From positions 806,001 to 870,000 of the forward strand of contig NZ_CP127915.1 of assembly GCF_032823475.1 (NCBI RefSeq): a stretch of DNA of 64,000 bases, written 5' to 3'. This DNA comes from Acinetobacter sp. SAAs474. Its GTDB lineage: Bacteria > Pseudomonadota > Gammaproteobacteria > Pseudomonadales > Moraxellaceae. Shown in pieces: positions 27,243-37,449 of the stretch (positions are counted from its first letter, which is position 1; the number at the start of each line of letters is the position of its first letter). A model generated the notes under the pieces. The model saw only the letters and a list, made by a program, of their open reading frames with translations, was not told the DNA's origin and made no database searches. The position numbers were made by a program, and so were the translations under genes.

Positions 27243-28263
27243 AATTTTAGTAACGGGTGGCGCAGGCTATATTGGTTCCCATACTTGTGTAGAACTGTTA
27301 AATGCAGGTCACGATGTGATCGTGTTGGATAATTTATCGAATAGCTCAGAGCAATCATTACAACGTGTGCAGCAGTTAACAGCAAAAAGCCTGGAATTTA
27401 TCCATGGTGATATTCTGGATGCAGCACTTTTAGATCAAATTTTTCATCGTCAGTCGATTGATGCCGTGATTCATTTTGCGGGTTTAAAAGCTGTAGGTGA
27501 AAGTCAGCAATTACCGCTTAAATACTTTGAAAATAATATCGCAGGTTCGATTAGTCTCGTCAAAGCGATGGAGCGGGCAAATGTATTTAAATTGGTGTTT
27601 AGCTCCTCGGCAACGGTCTATGATGAAGCCAACTGTTCACCGTTAAATGAACATATGCCAACAGGGATGCCAAGTAATAACTATGGTTATACCAAATTAA
27701 TTGTGGAGCAACTGTTAGAAAAACTGGCGATAGCAGATTCGCGTTGGTCGATTGCCTTATTACGTTATTTTAATCCGGTTGGCGCACATAAAAGCGGTAA
27801 AATTGGTGAAGATCCACAAGGTATTCCAAATAATCTCATGCCTTATGTAACACAGGTTGCAGTCGGTCGTCGTGAAAAACTGACGATTTTTGGTAATGAT
27901 TATGACACCATTGATGGGACTGGTGTACGTGATTATATTCATGTGGTTGACTTGGCCAATGCCCATCTGTGTGCATTGCAAAATCGTTTAACGACGGTAG
28001 GATGCCGAGCATGGAATATTGGTACGGGTCATGGATCATCGGTACTACAAGTCAAAAATACCTTTGAACAGGTGAGTGGTGTCAAGATTCCCTTTGAATT
28101 TGCTGCACGTCGTGCCGGTGATGTAGCAACATCTTTTGCCGATAATACTCGTGCTATAGCGGAATTGGCTTGGCAGCCGCAATATCAGCTCGAAGATATG
28201 CTTGCAGATAGCTGGAATTGGCAACAGCAAAATCCAATGGGCTATCAAAGCACATCAGATTGA
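27235..28263 (+). CDS. gne1: UDP-hexose 4-epimerase, Gne/GalE type
   Basis: A 342-residue extended SDR epimerase: [10 protein letters not shown] for [12 protein letters not shown], and the catalytic NYGYTK (YxxxK). In E. coli GalE a Tyr near residue 299 restricts the enzyme to UDP-Glc/UDP-Gal; here the equivalent block [12 protein letters not shown] has Ser at that place. This predicts that UDP-GlcNAc/UDP-GalNAc is also accepted, in agreement with the usual gne1 at this spot. Last gene of the + strand operon, ending in a bidirectional terminator shared with pgm. Confidence 0.9.
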   Translation: MAKILVTGGAGYIGSHTCVELLNAGHDVIVLDNLSNSSEQSLQRVQQLTAKSLEFIHGDILDAALLDQIFHRQSIDAVIHFAGLKAVGESQQLPLKYFENNIAGSISLVKAMERANVFKLVFSSSATVYDEANCSPLNEHMPTGMPSNNYGYTKLIVEQLLEKLAIADSRWSIALLRYFNPVGAHKSGKIGEDPQGIPNNLMPYVTQVAVGRREKLTIFGNDYDTIDGTGVRDYIHVVDLANAHLCALQNRLTTVGCRAWNIGTGHGSSVLQVKNTFEQVSGVKIPFEFAARRAGDVATSFADNTRAIAELAWQPQYQLEDMLADSWNWQQQNPMGYQSTSD

Positions 28264-28280
28264 GCAATATGCTGGAATTA

Positions 28281-28304
28281 AAAAGGAGCTTACAAGCTCC
28301 TTTT
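28281..28304. terminator. Bidirectional terminator between gne and pgm
   Basis: A perfect inverted repeat AAAAGGAGCTT (28281-28291) and AAGCTCCTTTT (28294-28304), with A and T runs on both sides, lies between the convergent genes. It can end transcription from both. Confidence 0.85.
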
Positions 28305-28310
28305 ATGGAT

Positions 28311-29681
28311 TTAACCTTGAATCAGTTGAGTCAGCTCATCAATATAATGCTGCATTGGCTGAGGATTTTGATCTAAACGGCTTTCAATATTAAGACGCAA
28401 TAAGGGTTCGGTATTGGATGCACGGACATTCAGACGCCAAGCTGTAAAATCAAGGCTGATACCATCAGTCTCATCAATCACGGGTTGCTGTGCTTTAAAA
28501 TGATCAAAAATCTTTTGAATCGTGGCGTGCGTATCGCTGACTGTAAAATTAATCTCACCTGAACATGGAAATTTAGCAATCATGTCTGCAACTAGCTCAG
28601 ATAAAGATTGTTGAGTTTCGGACAGCACACTGATCACCAATAACCAAGGAATCATACCACTATCACAATAGGCAAAATCACGGAAATAGTGATGTGCCGA
28701 CATTTCACCACCATAAATGGCATTATGTTGACGCATGCTATCTTTGATAAAGGAATGACCTGATTTAGATTGAATCGCAATCCCTTGATATTGATCAATA
28801 ATATCAAGTGTATTCCAGACTAAGCGTGGATCATGGACAATTTTTTCGCCCGATTGCTTGAGTAAGAAGGCTTGTGCCAATAAACCGACAATATAATAAC
28901 CTTCGATAAATTGTCCTTTTTCATCAAACAAGAAACAGCGATCAAAGTCACCATCCCAAGCAATGCCCATATCTGCCTGATGTTCAATGACAGCATTTGA
29001 GGTACTGGCACGATTTTCCACTAAAATGGGGTTGGGAATACCATTGGGAAAGTGTCCATCAGCTTGATGGTGAATTTTAATAAACTCGACAGGAATGTTG
29101 AGGAAATTAAATTTTTCTTCAATCGCATCAATCACGTGTCCAGCAGCACCATTGCCGGCATTGACCACCAGTTTAAGTGGACGAATGTTTGCAGGATCAA
29201 TATAGCTCATCAAATGATCAACAAATTCAGGTAGTATATTATACTGAGTTGTTGAACCTCGTTGAGTGACAGCATTAAAGATGCCTTGTTCTGCCAAGTG
29301 TTGAATATCTTTTAAGCCGGTATCTGCACCAATCGGTCGTGCATTTTCACGTACCAACTTTAAACCATTGTAATCCATAGGATTATGGCTAGCAGTGATT
29401 TCAATTCCGCCTTGTACATCGAGATGAAAAGCAGCGAAGTAAACTTCTTCAGTACCGGTCATGCCCAAATCAAGTACATTGACACCAGCATCATTTAAAC
29501 CTTGAATCGTGGCTTGTTTGAGTGCCTTACTACTTAAGCGAATATCGCATCCAACAGCGACTGTTTGTGGTTGATAGATTTGGCCATAGGCACGGCCAAT
29601 TTTATAGGCAATCTCTTCATTGAGCTCGCTACCGAGTTTACCGCGGATATCATAGGCTTTAAAGCAGGTTAATGGTGTCAT
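28311..29681 (-). CDS. pgm: Phosphomannomutase/phosphoglucomutase
   Basis: A 456-residue alpha-D-phosphohexomutase with all four domains. The phosphoserine loop is [12 protein letters not shown] (about residues 97-108), the metal loop is GDFDRC, the sugar-binding loop [10 protein letters not shown], and the phosphate loop [11 protein letters not shown]. It converts hexose-6-phosphates to hexose-1-phosphates for GalU and for mannose activation. It is the usual last gene of the Acinetobacter K locus and is convergent with gne. Confidence 0.94.
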   Translation of the reverse strand: MTPLTCFKAYDIRGKLGSELNEEIAYKIGRAYGQIYQPQTVAVGCDIRLSSKALKQATIQGLNDAGVNVLDLGMTGTEEVYFAAFHLDVQGGIEITASHNPMDYNGLKLVRENARPIGADTGLKDIQHLAEQGIFNAVTQRGSTTQYNILPEFVDHLMSYIDPANIRPLKLVVNAGNGAAGHVIDAIEEKFNFLNIPVEFIKIHHQADGHFPNGIPNPILVENRASTSNAVIEHQADMGIAWDGDFDRCFLFDEKGQFIEGYYIVGLLAQAFLLKQSGEKIVHDPRLVWNTLDIIDQYQGIAIQSKSGHSFIKDSMRQHNAIYGGEMSAHHYFRDFAYCDSGMIPWLLVISVLSETQQSLSELVADMIAKFPCSGEINFTVSDTHATIQKIFDHFKAQQPVIDETDGISLDFTAWRLNVRASNTEPLLRLNIESRLDQNPQPMQHYIDELTQLIQG

Positions 29682-29704
29682 GAGAATGTTCCAAATAAGC
29701 TGAA

Positions 29705-29735
29705 AAAAAGCTGGTCTATATCACACCAGCTTTTT
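29705..29735 (-). terminator. Terminator downstream of glmS
   Basis: Arms AAAAAGCTGGT (29705-29715) and ACCAGCTTTTT (29725-29735) enclose a 9-base loop, directly past the glmS stop on the - strand. The A run at the left gives a U tail in the - strand transcript. Confidence 0.85.
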
Positions 29736-29745
29736 AAGTCAAAAA

Positions 29746-31584
29746 TTATTCAACGGTCACTGATTTGGCCAAGTTACGTGGCTGATCTACATCTGTGCCA
29801 CGTAATATAGCAACATGATAGGAGAGGAGTTGTACTGGAATACTATAGACAATCGGGGCTAATAACGCATCAATACTTGGAATTTTAACCACATGCTGAC
29901 GATCTTTACTGTCAATACCACTATGTTCATCGGCAAAAACAAATAATTCACCACCGCGTGCTTGAACCTCTTCCATATTGGATTTAAGTTTATCCAGCAT
30001 ATCATCTGGTGGCGCCAAAATCACAATCGGCATATCGTTATCGACCAATGCCAATGGTCCATGTTTAAGCTCGCCTGCGGCATAGCCTTCTGCATGAATA
30101 TATGAAATTTCTTTAAGCTTTAGTGCGCCTTCTAAGGCAATTGGAAAGTGTGTGCCTCGACCTAAGAATAAGCAGTGTTGTTTTTCTACAAACAATTCAG
30201 AAAGGCCTAAAATTGCTGCATCATTTTGTAAGGTATTTAAGACGACTTTTGGTAAATGCCATAAAGCTGTAATGATTTTATCAAAATCCTCTGCAGCAAG
30301 GCGTTGTTTGACTTGACCAATTTTCAGTACCAATAACATTAAAGCCGCCAACTGTGTGGTAAAGGCTTTGGTCGAAGCAACACCAATTTCTGGTCCAGCC
30401 AGTGTCAATAAATGATGATCCGTTTCACGAATCATAGATGAGGTTGCAACATTACAAATCGCCATGGTGCTAATGTGTAACGCTTTGGCTTTAGCGCGTT
30501 TTTGTGTATCACGTAATGCCGCAAGCGTATCGGCTGTTTCACCCGATTGAGAAATACACAGATATAAGGTGTGATTGACAATAACAGGCGAGCGATAACG
30601 GAATTCGCTGGCAATTTCTACTTGGCACGGTAAGTCAATCAATTGCTCAAACCAATATTTGGCAATCATACCCGCGTGATAGCTGGTACCACAGGCAATA
30701 ATTTGGATTTGCTGAATTTGAGCAAAATCTACATTGGCACTGGCTAAAAAGTCGTCACGTAATTGTTGCCCATTCAGTGCTTGAGAAATAGTTTGTTGTA
30801 ATGCCTCTGGCTGCTCATAAATTTCTTTGAGCATATAATGTTTATATTCACCTTTTGAGGCATTGGTGACTGTTGCATCAAGTTCTTTAATTGGACGTTC
30901 TATACGTTGTCCTTGAACAAAGATTTCAATGCTATCACGTGTTAAACGTGCAATATCACCTTCTTCAAGATAAATAAAACGATTGGTAATTGGTAATAAT
31001 GCCAGTTGATCAGAGCTGATAAAGTTTTCACCAATCCCGACACCAATCACCAATGGAGAACCTTCACGCACCGTAATCAGCTCATTGGGATGATCTGTAT
31101 GAATAATCCCTAAGGCATAGGCACCTTTTAAACGCGGTACGATTGCTTGGACTGCTGCCAATAAACTCGGTGTTGTTTTTAATGCATCATGAATTAAATG
31201 AGCCACAACTTCAGTATCAGTTTGTGAACTAAACACATAGCCAAGTGCTTCAAGCTCAAGTTTTAATTCTTGATAATTTTCAATAATGCCATTGTGAACC
31301 ACCGCAACTGAACCGGAAGTATGCGGATGCGCATTTTGTTCAGTAGGTTTGCCATGGGTCGCCCAGCGTGTATGAGCAATCCCCACGCTACCTGTTAAAT
31401 TACTTTCTAAAACAGCATGTTCAAGATTTACCACTTTACCAACACGACGTTCACGAAGTATTTGATCTTGATAGATTAAGGCTAAGCCTGCTGAGTCATA
31501 GCCACGATATTCTAAGCGCTTTAAGCCTTCAATCAAAATTTGACTGATATTACGTTCTGCAACGCCACCGACAATACCACACAT
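29746..31584 (-). CDS. glmS: Glutamine-fructose-6-phosphate aminotransferase (isomerising)
   Basis: A 612-residue enzyme starting MCGIVGGVAERNISQ; Cys2 becomes the N-terminal nucleophile of the glutaminase domain (RGYDSAGLA, HTRWATHG). Two SIS domains follow (IACGTSYHAGM, CISQSGETADTLAAL) and the C-terminus ends NLAKSVTVE, as in the family. It makes glucosamine-6-phosphate, the first step to UDP-GlcNAc. It is 12 bases from glmU, so they are co-transcribed. No GlmS ribozyme-like leader is visible, since glmU precedes it. Confidence 0.96.
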   Translation of the reverse strand: MCGIVGGVAERNISQILIEGLKRLEYRGYDSAGLALIYQDQILRERRVGKVVNLEHAVLESNLTGSVGIAHTRWATHGKPTEQNAHPHTSGSVAVVHNGIIENYQELKLELEALGYVFSSQTDTEVVAHLIHDALKTTPSLLAAVQAIVPRLKGAYALGIIHTDHPNELITVREGSPLVIGVGIGENFISSDQLALLPITNRFIYLEEGDIARLTRDSIEIFVQGQRIERPIKELDATVTNASKGEYKHYMLKEIYEQPEALQQTISQALNGQQLRDDFLASANVDFAQIQQIQIIACGTSYHAGMIAKYWFEQLIDLPCQVEIASEFRYRSPVIVNHTLYLCISQSGETADTLAALRDTQKRAKAKALHISTMAICNVATSSMIRETDHHLLTLAGPEIGVASTKAFTTQLAALMLLVLKIGQVKQRLAAEDFDKIITALWHLPKVVLNTLQNDAAILGLSELFVEKQHCLFLGRGTHFPIALEGALKLKEISYIHAEGYAAGELKHGPLALVDNDMPIVILAPPDDMLDKLKSNMEEVQARGGELFVFADEHSGIDSKDRQHVVKIPSIDALLAPIVYSIPVQLLSYHVAILRGTDVDQPRNLAKSVTVE

Positions 31585-31596
31585 ATATAATTCCTC

Positions 31597-32961
31597 TTAT
31601 TTTTCCATTTTCTGTGGACGTTGATAATTTGCTTTGACAAACTGCTGAGAACGCTCAATCGCTAAGCTATTTGCGTCAACATCTTGCGTAATGGTTGAAC
31701 CGGCTGCGACAGTTGCACCATCCCCAATCTGTACTGGTGCAACCAGAGAGCTATTTGATCCAATAAATGCATGATCACCAATAATGGTCTTAAACTTATT
31801 GGCGCCATCATAATTGCAGGTAATGGTTCCTGCACCAATATTGGATGCAAAACCAATCTCCGTATCACCCAGATAGGTAAAATGATTGGCTTTCGATGCG
31901 GTGCCAATACGTGAGTTTTTTACTTCAACAAAGTTACCAATATGAACTTGGTCAGCAAGTTCTGTACCTGGTCTTAGGCGTGCAAATGGTCCAATACGGG
32001 TATCTTCCCCGACGATGGCCTGATCAAAAATACTATAAGGCTGTACTTGGGTATTTGCTGCAATATGACTATTTTTAATCACACAGCCTGCGCCAATCTG
32101 GACATTGTCACCGAAGTGACAATCGCCTTCAATAATGACATTAATATCAATACAGACATCTTTACCTGCGGATAAAGAGCCGCGTAAATCAAAGCGTGTT
32201 GGGTCAATAATATGTACGCCTTGTTGCATTAACTGCTGTGCCTGAAATTGTTGGAATTCACGCTCTAAAGCTGCCAGTTGGCGACGATCATTGACTCCTT
32301 CAACCTCAAAGGCTGCTTGTGGTTGTACAGATGCAACCTCTAAACCATCGGCAATCGCCATAGCCACGATATCTGTTAAATAGTACTCACCTTGTGCATT
32401 ATGATTGCTGAGTTTGGGTAACCATTGATGTAATTTGGCATTGCTGACACAGTAAATACCGGTATTGATTTCTTGAATTTGACGCTGCTCCTCTGAGGCG
32501 TCTTTATGTTCAACAATGGCCTGAATTTGGTTATTGTGACGTACAATACGGCCATAACCGGTTGCATCGGCTAAGGTCAGGGTCACCAAGCCAATTCCTG
32601 TCTGACGAGACATCTCTAATAAGGTATTGAGTGTTTCAGTGCGGATACAAGGTACATCGCCAGAGAGAATCAATGACATCCCTTCTTGAGGTAATACCGG
32701 AAGCGTTACTTGTACAGCGTGCCCTGTGCCAAGTTGCTCTGTTTGTTCAACCCATTGAATATTTTCATGCTGAAAAGCACTTTTTACCAATGCACCGCCA
32801 TGGCCAAAAACGGTAATGATATGGTCTGCATTGAGTTTTTTCGCTGTCCCGATCACATGGCTGAGTAAAGAACGTCCCGCAAGTGGTTGTAAGACTTTAG
32901 GTAAATTAGAACGCATTCGTGTTCCTTTACCTGCAGCGAGAATAATCACAGAGGTTGACAT
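31597..32961 (-). CDS. glmU: Bifunctional N-acetylglucosamine-1-P uridyltransferase / glucosamine-1-P acetyltransferase
   Basis: A 454-residue protein. I chose the ATG at 32961 ([22 protein letters not shown]) because this is the conserved family start; the open frame extends upstream into pgpA without homology. N-terminal GT-A pyrophosphorylase domain ([26 protein letters not shown]), then a left-handed beta helix from about residue 250 ([31 protein letters not shown]). It makes UDP-GlcNAc, used in capsule, peptidoglycan and lipid A. Confidence 0.96.
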   Translation of the reverse strand: MSTSVIILAAGKGTRMRSNLPKVLQPLAGRSLLSHVIGTAKKLNADHIITVFGHGGALVKSAFQHENIQWVEQTEQLGTGHAVQVTLPVLPQEGMSLILSGDVPCIRTETLNTLLEMSRQTGIGLVTLTLADATGYGRIVRHNNQIQAIVEHKDASEEQRQIQEINTGIYCVSNAKLHQWLPKLSNHNAQGEYYLTDIVAMAIADGLEVASVQPQAAFEVEGVNDRRQLAALEREFQQFQAQQLMQQGVHIIDPTRFDLRGSLSAGKDVCIDINVIIEGDCHFGDNVQIGAGCVIKNSHIAANTQVQPYSIFDQAIVGEDTRIGPFARLRPGTELADQVHIGNFVEVKNSRIGTASKANHFTYLGDTEIGFASNIGAGTITCNYDGANKFKTIIGDHAFIGSNSSLVAPVQIGDGATVAAGSTITQDVDANSLAIERSQQFVKANYQRPQKMEK

Positions 32962-32983
32962 AACGCACCTTAAATATTTGGCT

Positions 32984-33490
32984 TTAAGCCATTGAAATGT
33001 TGAGGTATATAATAATACAAATTGCGGCCCAAATTCCTGCAATAATATCGTCAAACATAATGCCGAATCCCCCAGCTACTTGACGATCAATGACACGAAT
33101 CGGCCATGGTTTCCAGACATCAAAAAGTCTAAATAAAGCAAAACTGACCAGCACCCAGAGCCAGCTCATTTGTCCGATATAAATCAGTGGTAAGAAAGTG
33201 ATCGATTGTCCAGCAAATTCATCCCAAACAATACGTCCATCATCATGTACCCCCATGATTTTGGCTGTTTGACCACAAATATAAATCCCGATGATTGACA
33301 TGATCACAATCGCAATCAGTGTATAGTAAAAACCAAATGCCAGCCAAATTGGTACAAAGAGTAAGGCAAATGCTGAACCGAAAGTACCAGGTGCTTTCGG
33401 TGCAAGTCCGGAACCAAAACCGACACCGCAAAAAACGATGAATCGGTTGAACCAAGACATATTTTTAAAATCAATATAGGGTTTATGCAA
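32984..33490 (-). CDS. pgpA: Phosphatidylglycerophosphatase A
   Basis: A 168-residue integral membrane protein with the family motifs [14 protein letters not shown] (about residues 26-39), DEFAGQ and FDDIIAGI near the C-terminus. It dephosphorylates phosphatidylglycerol phosphate in the inner membrane. Its start overlaps the thiL 3' end by 8 bases, as is common in gamma-proteobacteria where pgpA follows thiL. Confidence 0.93.
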   Translation of the reverse strand: MHKPYIDFKNMSWFNRFIVFCGVGFGSGLAPKAPGTFGSAFALLFVPIWLAFGFYYTLIAIVIMSIIGIYICGQTAKIMGVHDDGRIVWDEFAGQSITFLPLIYIGQMSWLWVLVSFALFRLFDVWKPWPIRVIDRQVAGGFGIMFDDIIAGIWAAICIIIYLNISMA

Positions 33491-34400
33491 AGTGTTGGTA
33501 TCCCTGAAATTGGGTATTTTGTTGGATATGATGATGCAGCAAAATTAATTCAGAACCGTTGGTGATTTGTCCGATTTTAGTGATATTTACGTCGAGCGGT
33601 TGTTGTAATAATTCCCGATAACGTTCAGGAGAGAGGGTAAAACATAATTCATAATCATCGCCACCCGTCAGTGCATATTGCCATTGTTGTTGTTGTGTCA
33701 GTGTGGCTAATGCAGGATTAATGGGCAAATGCTCAAGATTGATGATAGCACCTACTTTAGATGCCGTTAAAATATGACCCAAATCTTGTGCTAAACCATC
33801 TGATATATCAATCATGCTATGGGCAAAGTTTTTTAAACGATCACCTAAAGCACAGCGTGGCGTTGGATAGTCGAGTCGCTTTCTTAAGGGGTGTTGTAAA
33901 TGATGTAATGCAAATGCGGCATCACCGATATGGCCGCTGACACAGATATAGTCACCGACTTGTGCACCTGAACGTGTGACTGCCTGACCAATATCAACCC
34001 AACCTAATGCGGTAATGGAGATGGTTAAATGTGGACTTTGTGTGGTATCACCGCCAATTAAGCTTACACCAAACCGATCACAGCAATCATAAAGCCCCTG
34101 ACTAAATTTCTGAAGCCAAGTATGATCAATATCTGGCAAGCTTAAAGCCAGCAGTATACTGTGTGGTTTGGCACCCATCGCGGCAATATCGGATAGATTC
34201 ACAGCAACGGATTTCCAGCCGACTGCATGTGGATCTGTATCGACAGGAAAATGGCGTCCAGAGACTAAGGTGTCAGTACAAATCACCAACTGTTGCTGTA
34301 CCGGAGGGGTGAGCAAGGCTGAGTCATCACCAACACCTAAATCGACAGAATGATATTTCTGGCGATTAAAGTAACGATCAATTATTGAAAACTCAGCCAT
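33483..34400 (-). CDS. thiL: Thiamine-monophosphate kinase
   Basis: A 305-residue AIR-synthase-fold kinase. The start at 34400 gives MAEFSIIDRYF, the family start; a longer frame to 34448 would overlap nusB. GVGDDSALL, VNLSDIAAMGAKP, GGDTTQS and DISDGLAQDLGH are all present. It makes thiamine diphosphate from thiamine phosphate. It lies in the nusB-thiL-pgpA run. Confidence 0.94.
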   Translation of the reverse strand: MAEFSIIDRYFNRQKYHSVDLGVGDDSALLTPPVQQQLVICTDTLVSGRHFPVDTDPHAVGWKSVAVNLSDIAAMGAKPHSILLALSLPDIDHTWLQKFSQGLYDCCDRFGVSLIGGDTTQSPHLTISITALGWVDIGQAVTRSGAQVGDYICVSGHIGDAAFALHHLQHPLRKRLDYPTPRCALGDRLKNFAHSMIDISDGLAQDLGHILTASKVGAIINLEHLPINPALATLTQQQQWQYALTGGDDYELCFTLSPERYRELLQQPLDVNITKIGQITNGSELILLHHHIQQNTQFQGYQHFA

Positions 34401-34419
34401 ACCGCAATCCTGTATTTGC

Positions 34420-34869
34420 CTAGTTGGATTGCTGTTTTTCTGCTGCACGTAGGGTAGTGGCTAAACGGTCCAATACACCATTGATGTATTTATGGCTGTC
34501 TGCACCACCAAAATGCTTAGCAAGCTCAATTGCTTCATCTAAAACAACACGATATGGAATTTCAAGATGTCCTTGTAATTCATAGGCACCTAGACGAAGT
34601 GTTGCGAGTTCAACGCCATCAAGGGCATTAATTTCGCGATCTAGTACAGGCACCAAAAGCGCATCCAATGCTGTGTGATTGGCAACCACTTGAGTCAATA
34701 GTTCATGATAATAGCTGAGATCTACTTTATGCATAGCATTATCGACACGAGTACGTGCTTCAATTTCATGCACCGGATTGCGACTCATTTGCCATTCATA
34801 AATCCCTTGTACAGCAAAGCGACGTGCTTTACGTTTTGCTGCATAAGCGGCTTGAAGTGTTTGCGACAT
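34420..34869 (-). CDS. nusB: Transcription antitermination protein NusB
   Basis: A 149-residue all-helical protein. The N-terminus [11 protein letters not shown] and the C-terminal [20 protein letters not shown] plus NGVLDR match NusB. It binds boxA RNA with NusE in rRNA antitermination. It starts 4 bases after ribH. Confidence 0.95.
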   Translation of the reverse strand: MSQTLQAAYAAKRKARRFAVQGIYEWQMSRNPVHEIEARTRVDNAMHKVDLSYYHELLTQVVANHTALDALLVPVLDREINALDGVELATLRLGAYELQGHLEIPYRVVLDEAIELAKHFGGADSHKYINGVLDRLATTLRAAEKQQSN

Positions 34870-34873
34870 AGCG

Positions 34874-35344
34874 TTAAATAGCCTTTAACAAGTTAACCAT
34901 TTCAATTGCAGTCAAGGCAGCTTCACTACCTTTATTTCCTGCTTTTGTACCCGAGCGTTCAATCGCCTGTTCAATACTGTCCGTAGTCAATACACCATTA
35001 ATTACAGGTAGACCTGTATCCAAACCAACCACACCTAAACCTTTGGCACATTCACCTGCAACAAAGTCAAAATGAGGCGTGCTACCGCGGATGACTGCGC
35101 CTAGCGCAATAACAGCATCGAAACGTCCTGAAGCTGCTAATTTTTTGGCAACCACTGGAAGTTCCCAAGCACCTGGTGCATGAACAACAGTGATATTATC
35201 GTCTGATACACCATGACGTTGCAACGTATCAATTGCACCATCTAATAAATGTTCGACCACAAAGCTATTAAAACGACCAACTAAAATCGCGTAACGGCCT
35301 TCGCTCGCGAGATGTAACATACCTTCAATACGGCGAATTGCCAT
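34874..35344 (-). CDS. ribH: 6,7-dimethyl-8-ribityllumazine synthase
   Basis: A 156-residue lumazine synthase: [44 protein letters not shown] and [12 protein letters not shown]. It condenses the RibB product with the ribityl-pyrimidine in riboflavin synthesis. It lies 11 bases downstream of ribB. Confidence 0.95.
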   Translation of the reverse strand: MAIRRIEGMLHLASEGRYAILVGRFNSFVVEHLLDGAIDTLQRHGVSDDNITVVHAPGAWELPVVAKKLAASGRFDAVIALGAVIRGSTPHFDFVAGECAKGLGVVGLDTGLPVINGVLTTDSIEQAIERSGTKAGNKGSEAALTAIEMVNLLKAI

Positions 35345-35355
35345 AATAACCTCGA

Positions 35356-36477
35356 TTATTTCTCTGATATTTGATCTGCAGTAATGTATTCTACTACTTC
35401 TAAGTTAAAACCTGATAATGCATTAAAGCGTAAAGGAGAACTGAGTAATTTCATTTTTTCCACGCCTAAATCGCGTAAAATTTGTGCACCCACGCCAATG
35501 GTTTGATAGTGCTGCGACAGCGCTGCATTTGATTTTACATTTTTTGGTGCTTTTAAGGTATCTAAAGCAGGTCCTAAATCTTGTAAATGTCTTTGGCCAA
35601 TCCAGACCAAAACGCCACGTTCGCTATGGGCAATCGTTTTCAGCGCTTTATCTAGATTCCATGCCGCTTCACCGTCATGTTTATTTAACTTTAATAAATC
35701 ACGTGCCGGATTAAAGCCATGTACACGCACTGTGGTTACACCACTTGCCGGTTCACCTTTGACCAGTGCTAGATGAATGTCTGGATTACCAATTTCACGA
35801 TAACGGAACAGATCAAAGGTACCATATTCAGTATCAAGCTGTTGATGATCGACACGCTCTACCGTTTGTTCATTGGTCATACGGTAATGAATGAGATCTG
35901 CAATCGTACCGATTTTTAAATCATGTTTTTCTGCAAACATTTCCAAATCTGCACGACGAGCCATGGTCCCGTCTTCTTTAATAATTTCGCAGATAACCGC
36001 AGCCGGTTCTAAACCTGCTAAGCGTGCTAAATCACAACCCGCTTCAGTGTGTCCTGCACGGTGTAAAACGCCACCAGGCTGTGCCATAAGTGGGAAAATA
36101 TGTCCGGGCTGTACAATATCGCTGGCTTTGGCATGTGCTGCAACAGCAGTTTGAATAGTATGTGCACGTTCAGCAGCTGAAATACCTGTGGTAATTCCTT
36201 GAGCGGCTTCAATAGATAAGGTGAAGTTGGTCCCATGCTGTGCACCATTGGCATCAACCATTAAAGGTAAATTTAATTGTTGGCAACGCTCTTTGCTGAG
36301 CGTAAGGCAAACCAGACCCCGTGCATGGGTGATCATAAAGTTAATGTCTTCAGGGCGAATATGTGTAGCAGCAATTACTAAATCGCCTTCATTTTCACGG
36401 TCTTCGTCATCCATTAAAATGACCATTTTTCCTGCACGGATATCAGCTACAAGCTCTTCAACGGTATTGAGCGGCAT
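35356..36477 (-). CDS. ribB: 3,4-dihydroxy-2-butanone 4-phosphate synthase with degenerate GTP cyclohydrolase II domain
   Basis: A 373-residue protein. Residues 1 to about 200 form a complete RibB domain ([35 protein letters not shown]). The C-terminal part has the RibA fold ([12 protein letters not shown] near residue 330) but contains no cysteine at all, whereas RibA needs three for zinc, and the GTP-site block reads [13 protein letters not shown]. It is therefore expected to supply only the butanone phosphate, with GTP cyclohydrolase II encoded elsewhere. It heads the ribB-ribH-nusB-thiL-pgpA run. Confidence 0.93.
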   Translation of the reverse strand: MPLNTVEELVADIRAGKMVILMDDEDRENEGDLVIAATHIRPEDINFMITHARGLVCLTLSKERCQQLNLPLMVDANGAQHGTNFTLSIEAAQGITTGISAAERAHTIQTAVAAHAKASDIVQPGHIFPLMAQPGGVLHRAGHTEAGCDLARLAGLEPAAVICEIIKEDGTMARRADLEMFAEKHDLKIGTIADLIHYRMTNEQTVERVDHQQLDTEYGTFDLFRYREIGNPDIHLALVKGEPASGVTTVRVHGFNPARDLLKLNKHDGEAAWNLDKALKTIAHSERGVLVWIGQRHLQDLGPALDTLKAPKNVKSNAALSQHYQTIGVGAQILRDLGVEKMKLLSSPLRFNALSGFNLEVVEYITADQISEK

Positions 36478-37449
36478 TAACCTTCACCTTCTGTATTGAT
36501 GTAATAAACACATTTTTATTACATTCATTGTTATATAGTTTAACGCTTTTTCAGAAGCTATGCCTATCTTTTATAGACTGTTCTGATTGCTCCATTGTTA
36601 TACACAGTCCAATGCATATTGAAAAGACTATTCTATTTTTTTCATCATATTTCCAAACTGAAAATTTGATTTTTTAAATAAATAATTAACTTGAACTGTG
36701 ATTGATTAAAAATCGCTTACGATTTTCGCAGCCGTATATTTTTGATCAAAATAAAGCAGATGTAAAATCATATTCTGCATATATGCTTTCATTTTTATGC
36801 TAAAGACGGCCTTGATACTTTAAAATAACGGAATTGTCATCATAGGCTAGGGTGGCCTAAATCCTTGTAGCATGTTATTGGAGCGATGTTATCCGTGGTT
36901 TTAAACTATATTTATGCGAAAGGTGATTTTAATTAAGCCAAAATGCTTAGCTAAACCCTGATTCTTTATATTCAATATTTGCAGTGATACCACAGAGAAC
37001 AATACCGCTGCGTTGTCGTTAAAAAATTTGTTCACTTTATGATGATTGATCAGATGTAATCAATCATTCAGCCCATCTTTGCTTGATAAATTTATGATCT
37101 AATAGGAAAAACATCTATTTTTAGAGAGTAAACATATAAAACAACCGCTATTTATTAAATCTTAAAACGTTAATTAAAGATGTTAATTAATCGTTTTTAA
37201 GTCTTTTTGATACACGATGAGGTTCTTAAATGATGAGAATATTTCCATGAAATAGCTTTAATTCTGATCAATTTGGTCTGATTTTAAAATGAATAATCGT
37301 TTTTTTGCCTATTTAAAAATTTATACAATATGTGAAAATTGTTTTAAATCAGATTTGATCATTTAAAGATGTTCAACTATTTGATAGTTCTTGTTCAAAC
37401 TGAAAGTTAGCGAAGATAGCGCTTCTTTTTCGATTTTCAGAGATAGGAC
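36478..37449. other. Long intergenic region upstream of ribB, no gene seen
   Basis: About 970 bases between divergent ribB and the MFS gene. No open frame looks real. I looked for an FMN riboswitch (GGGGTGAAA-type core with CCGAC...GGCAG) ahead of ribB on the - strand and did not find it. The content is AT-rich with many short A and T runs. It must hold promoters for both flanking genes; a small RNA cannot be excluded. Confidence 0.5.

Noticed and set aside
32962..33054. N-terminal extension of GlmU
   Set aside because: The extra residues overlap pgpA and precede the conserved [16 protein letters not shown] start.
36478..36900. FMN riboswitch upstream of ribB
   Set aside because: No RFN core sequence or paired helices could be found on the - strand leader; only AT-rich sequence.
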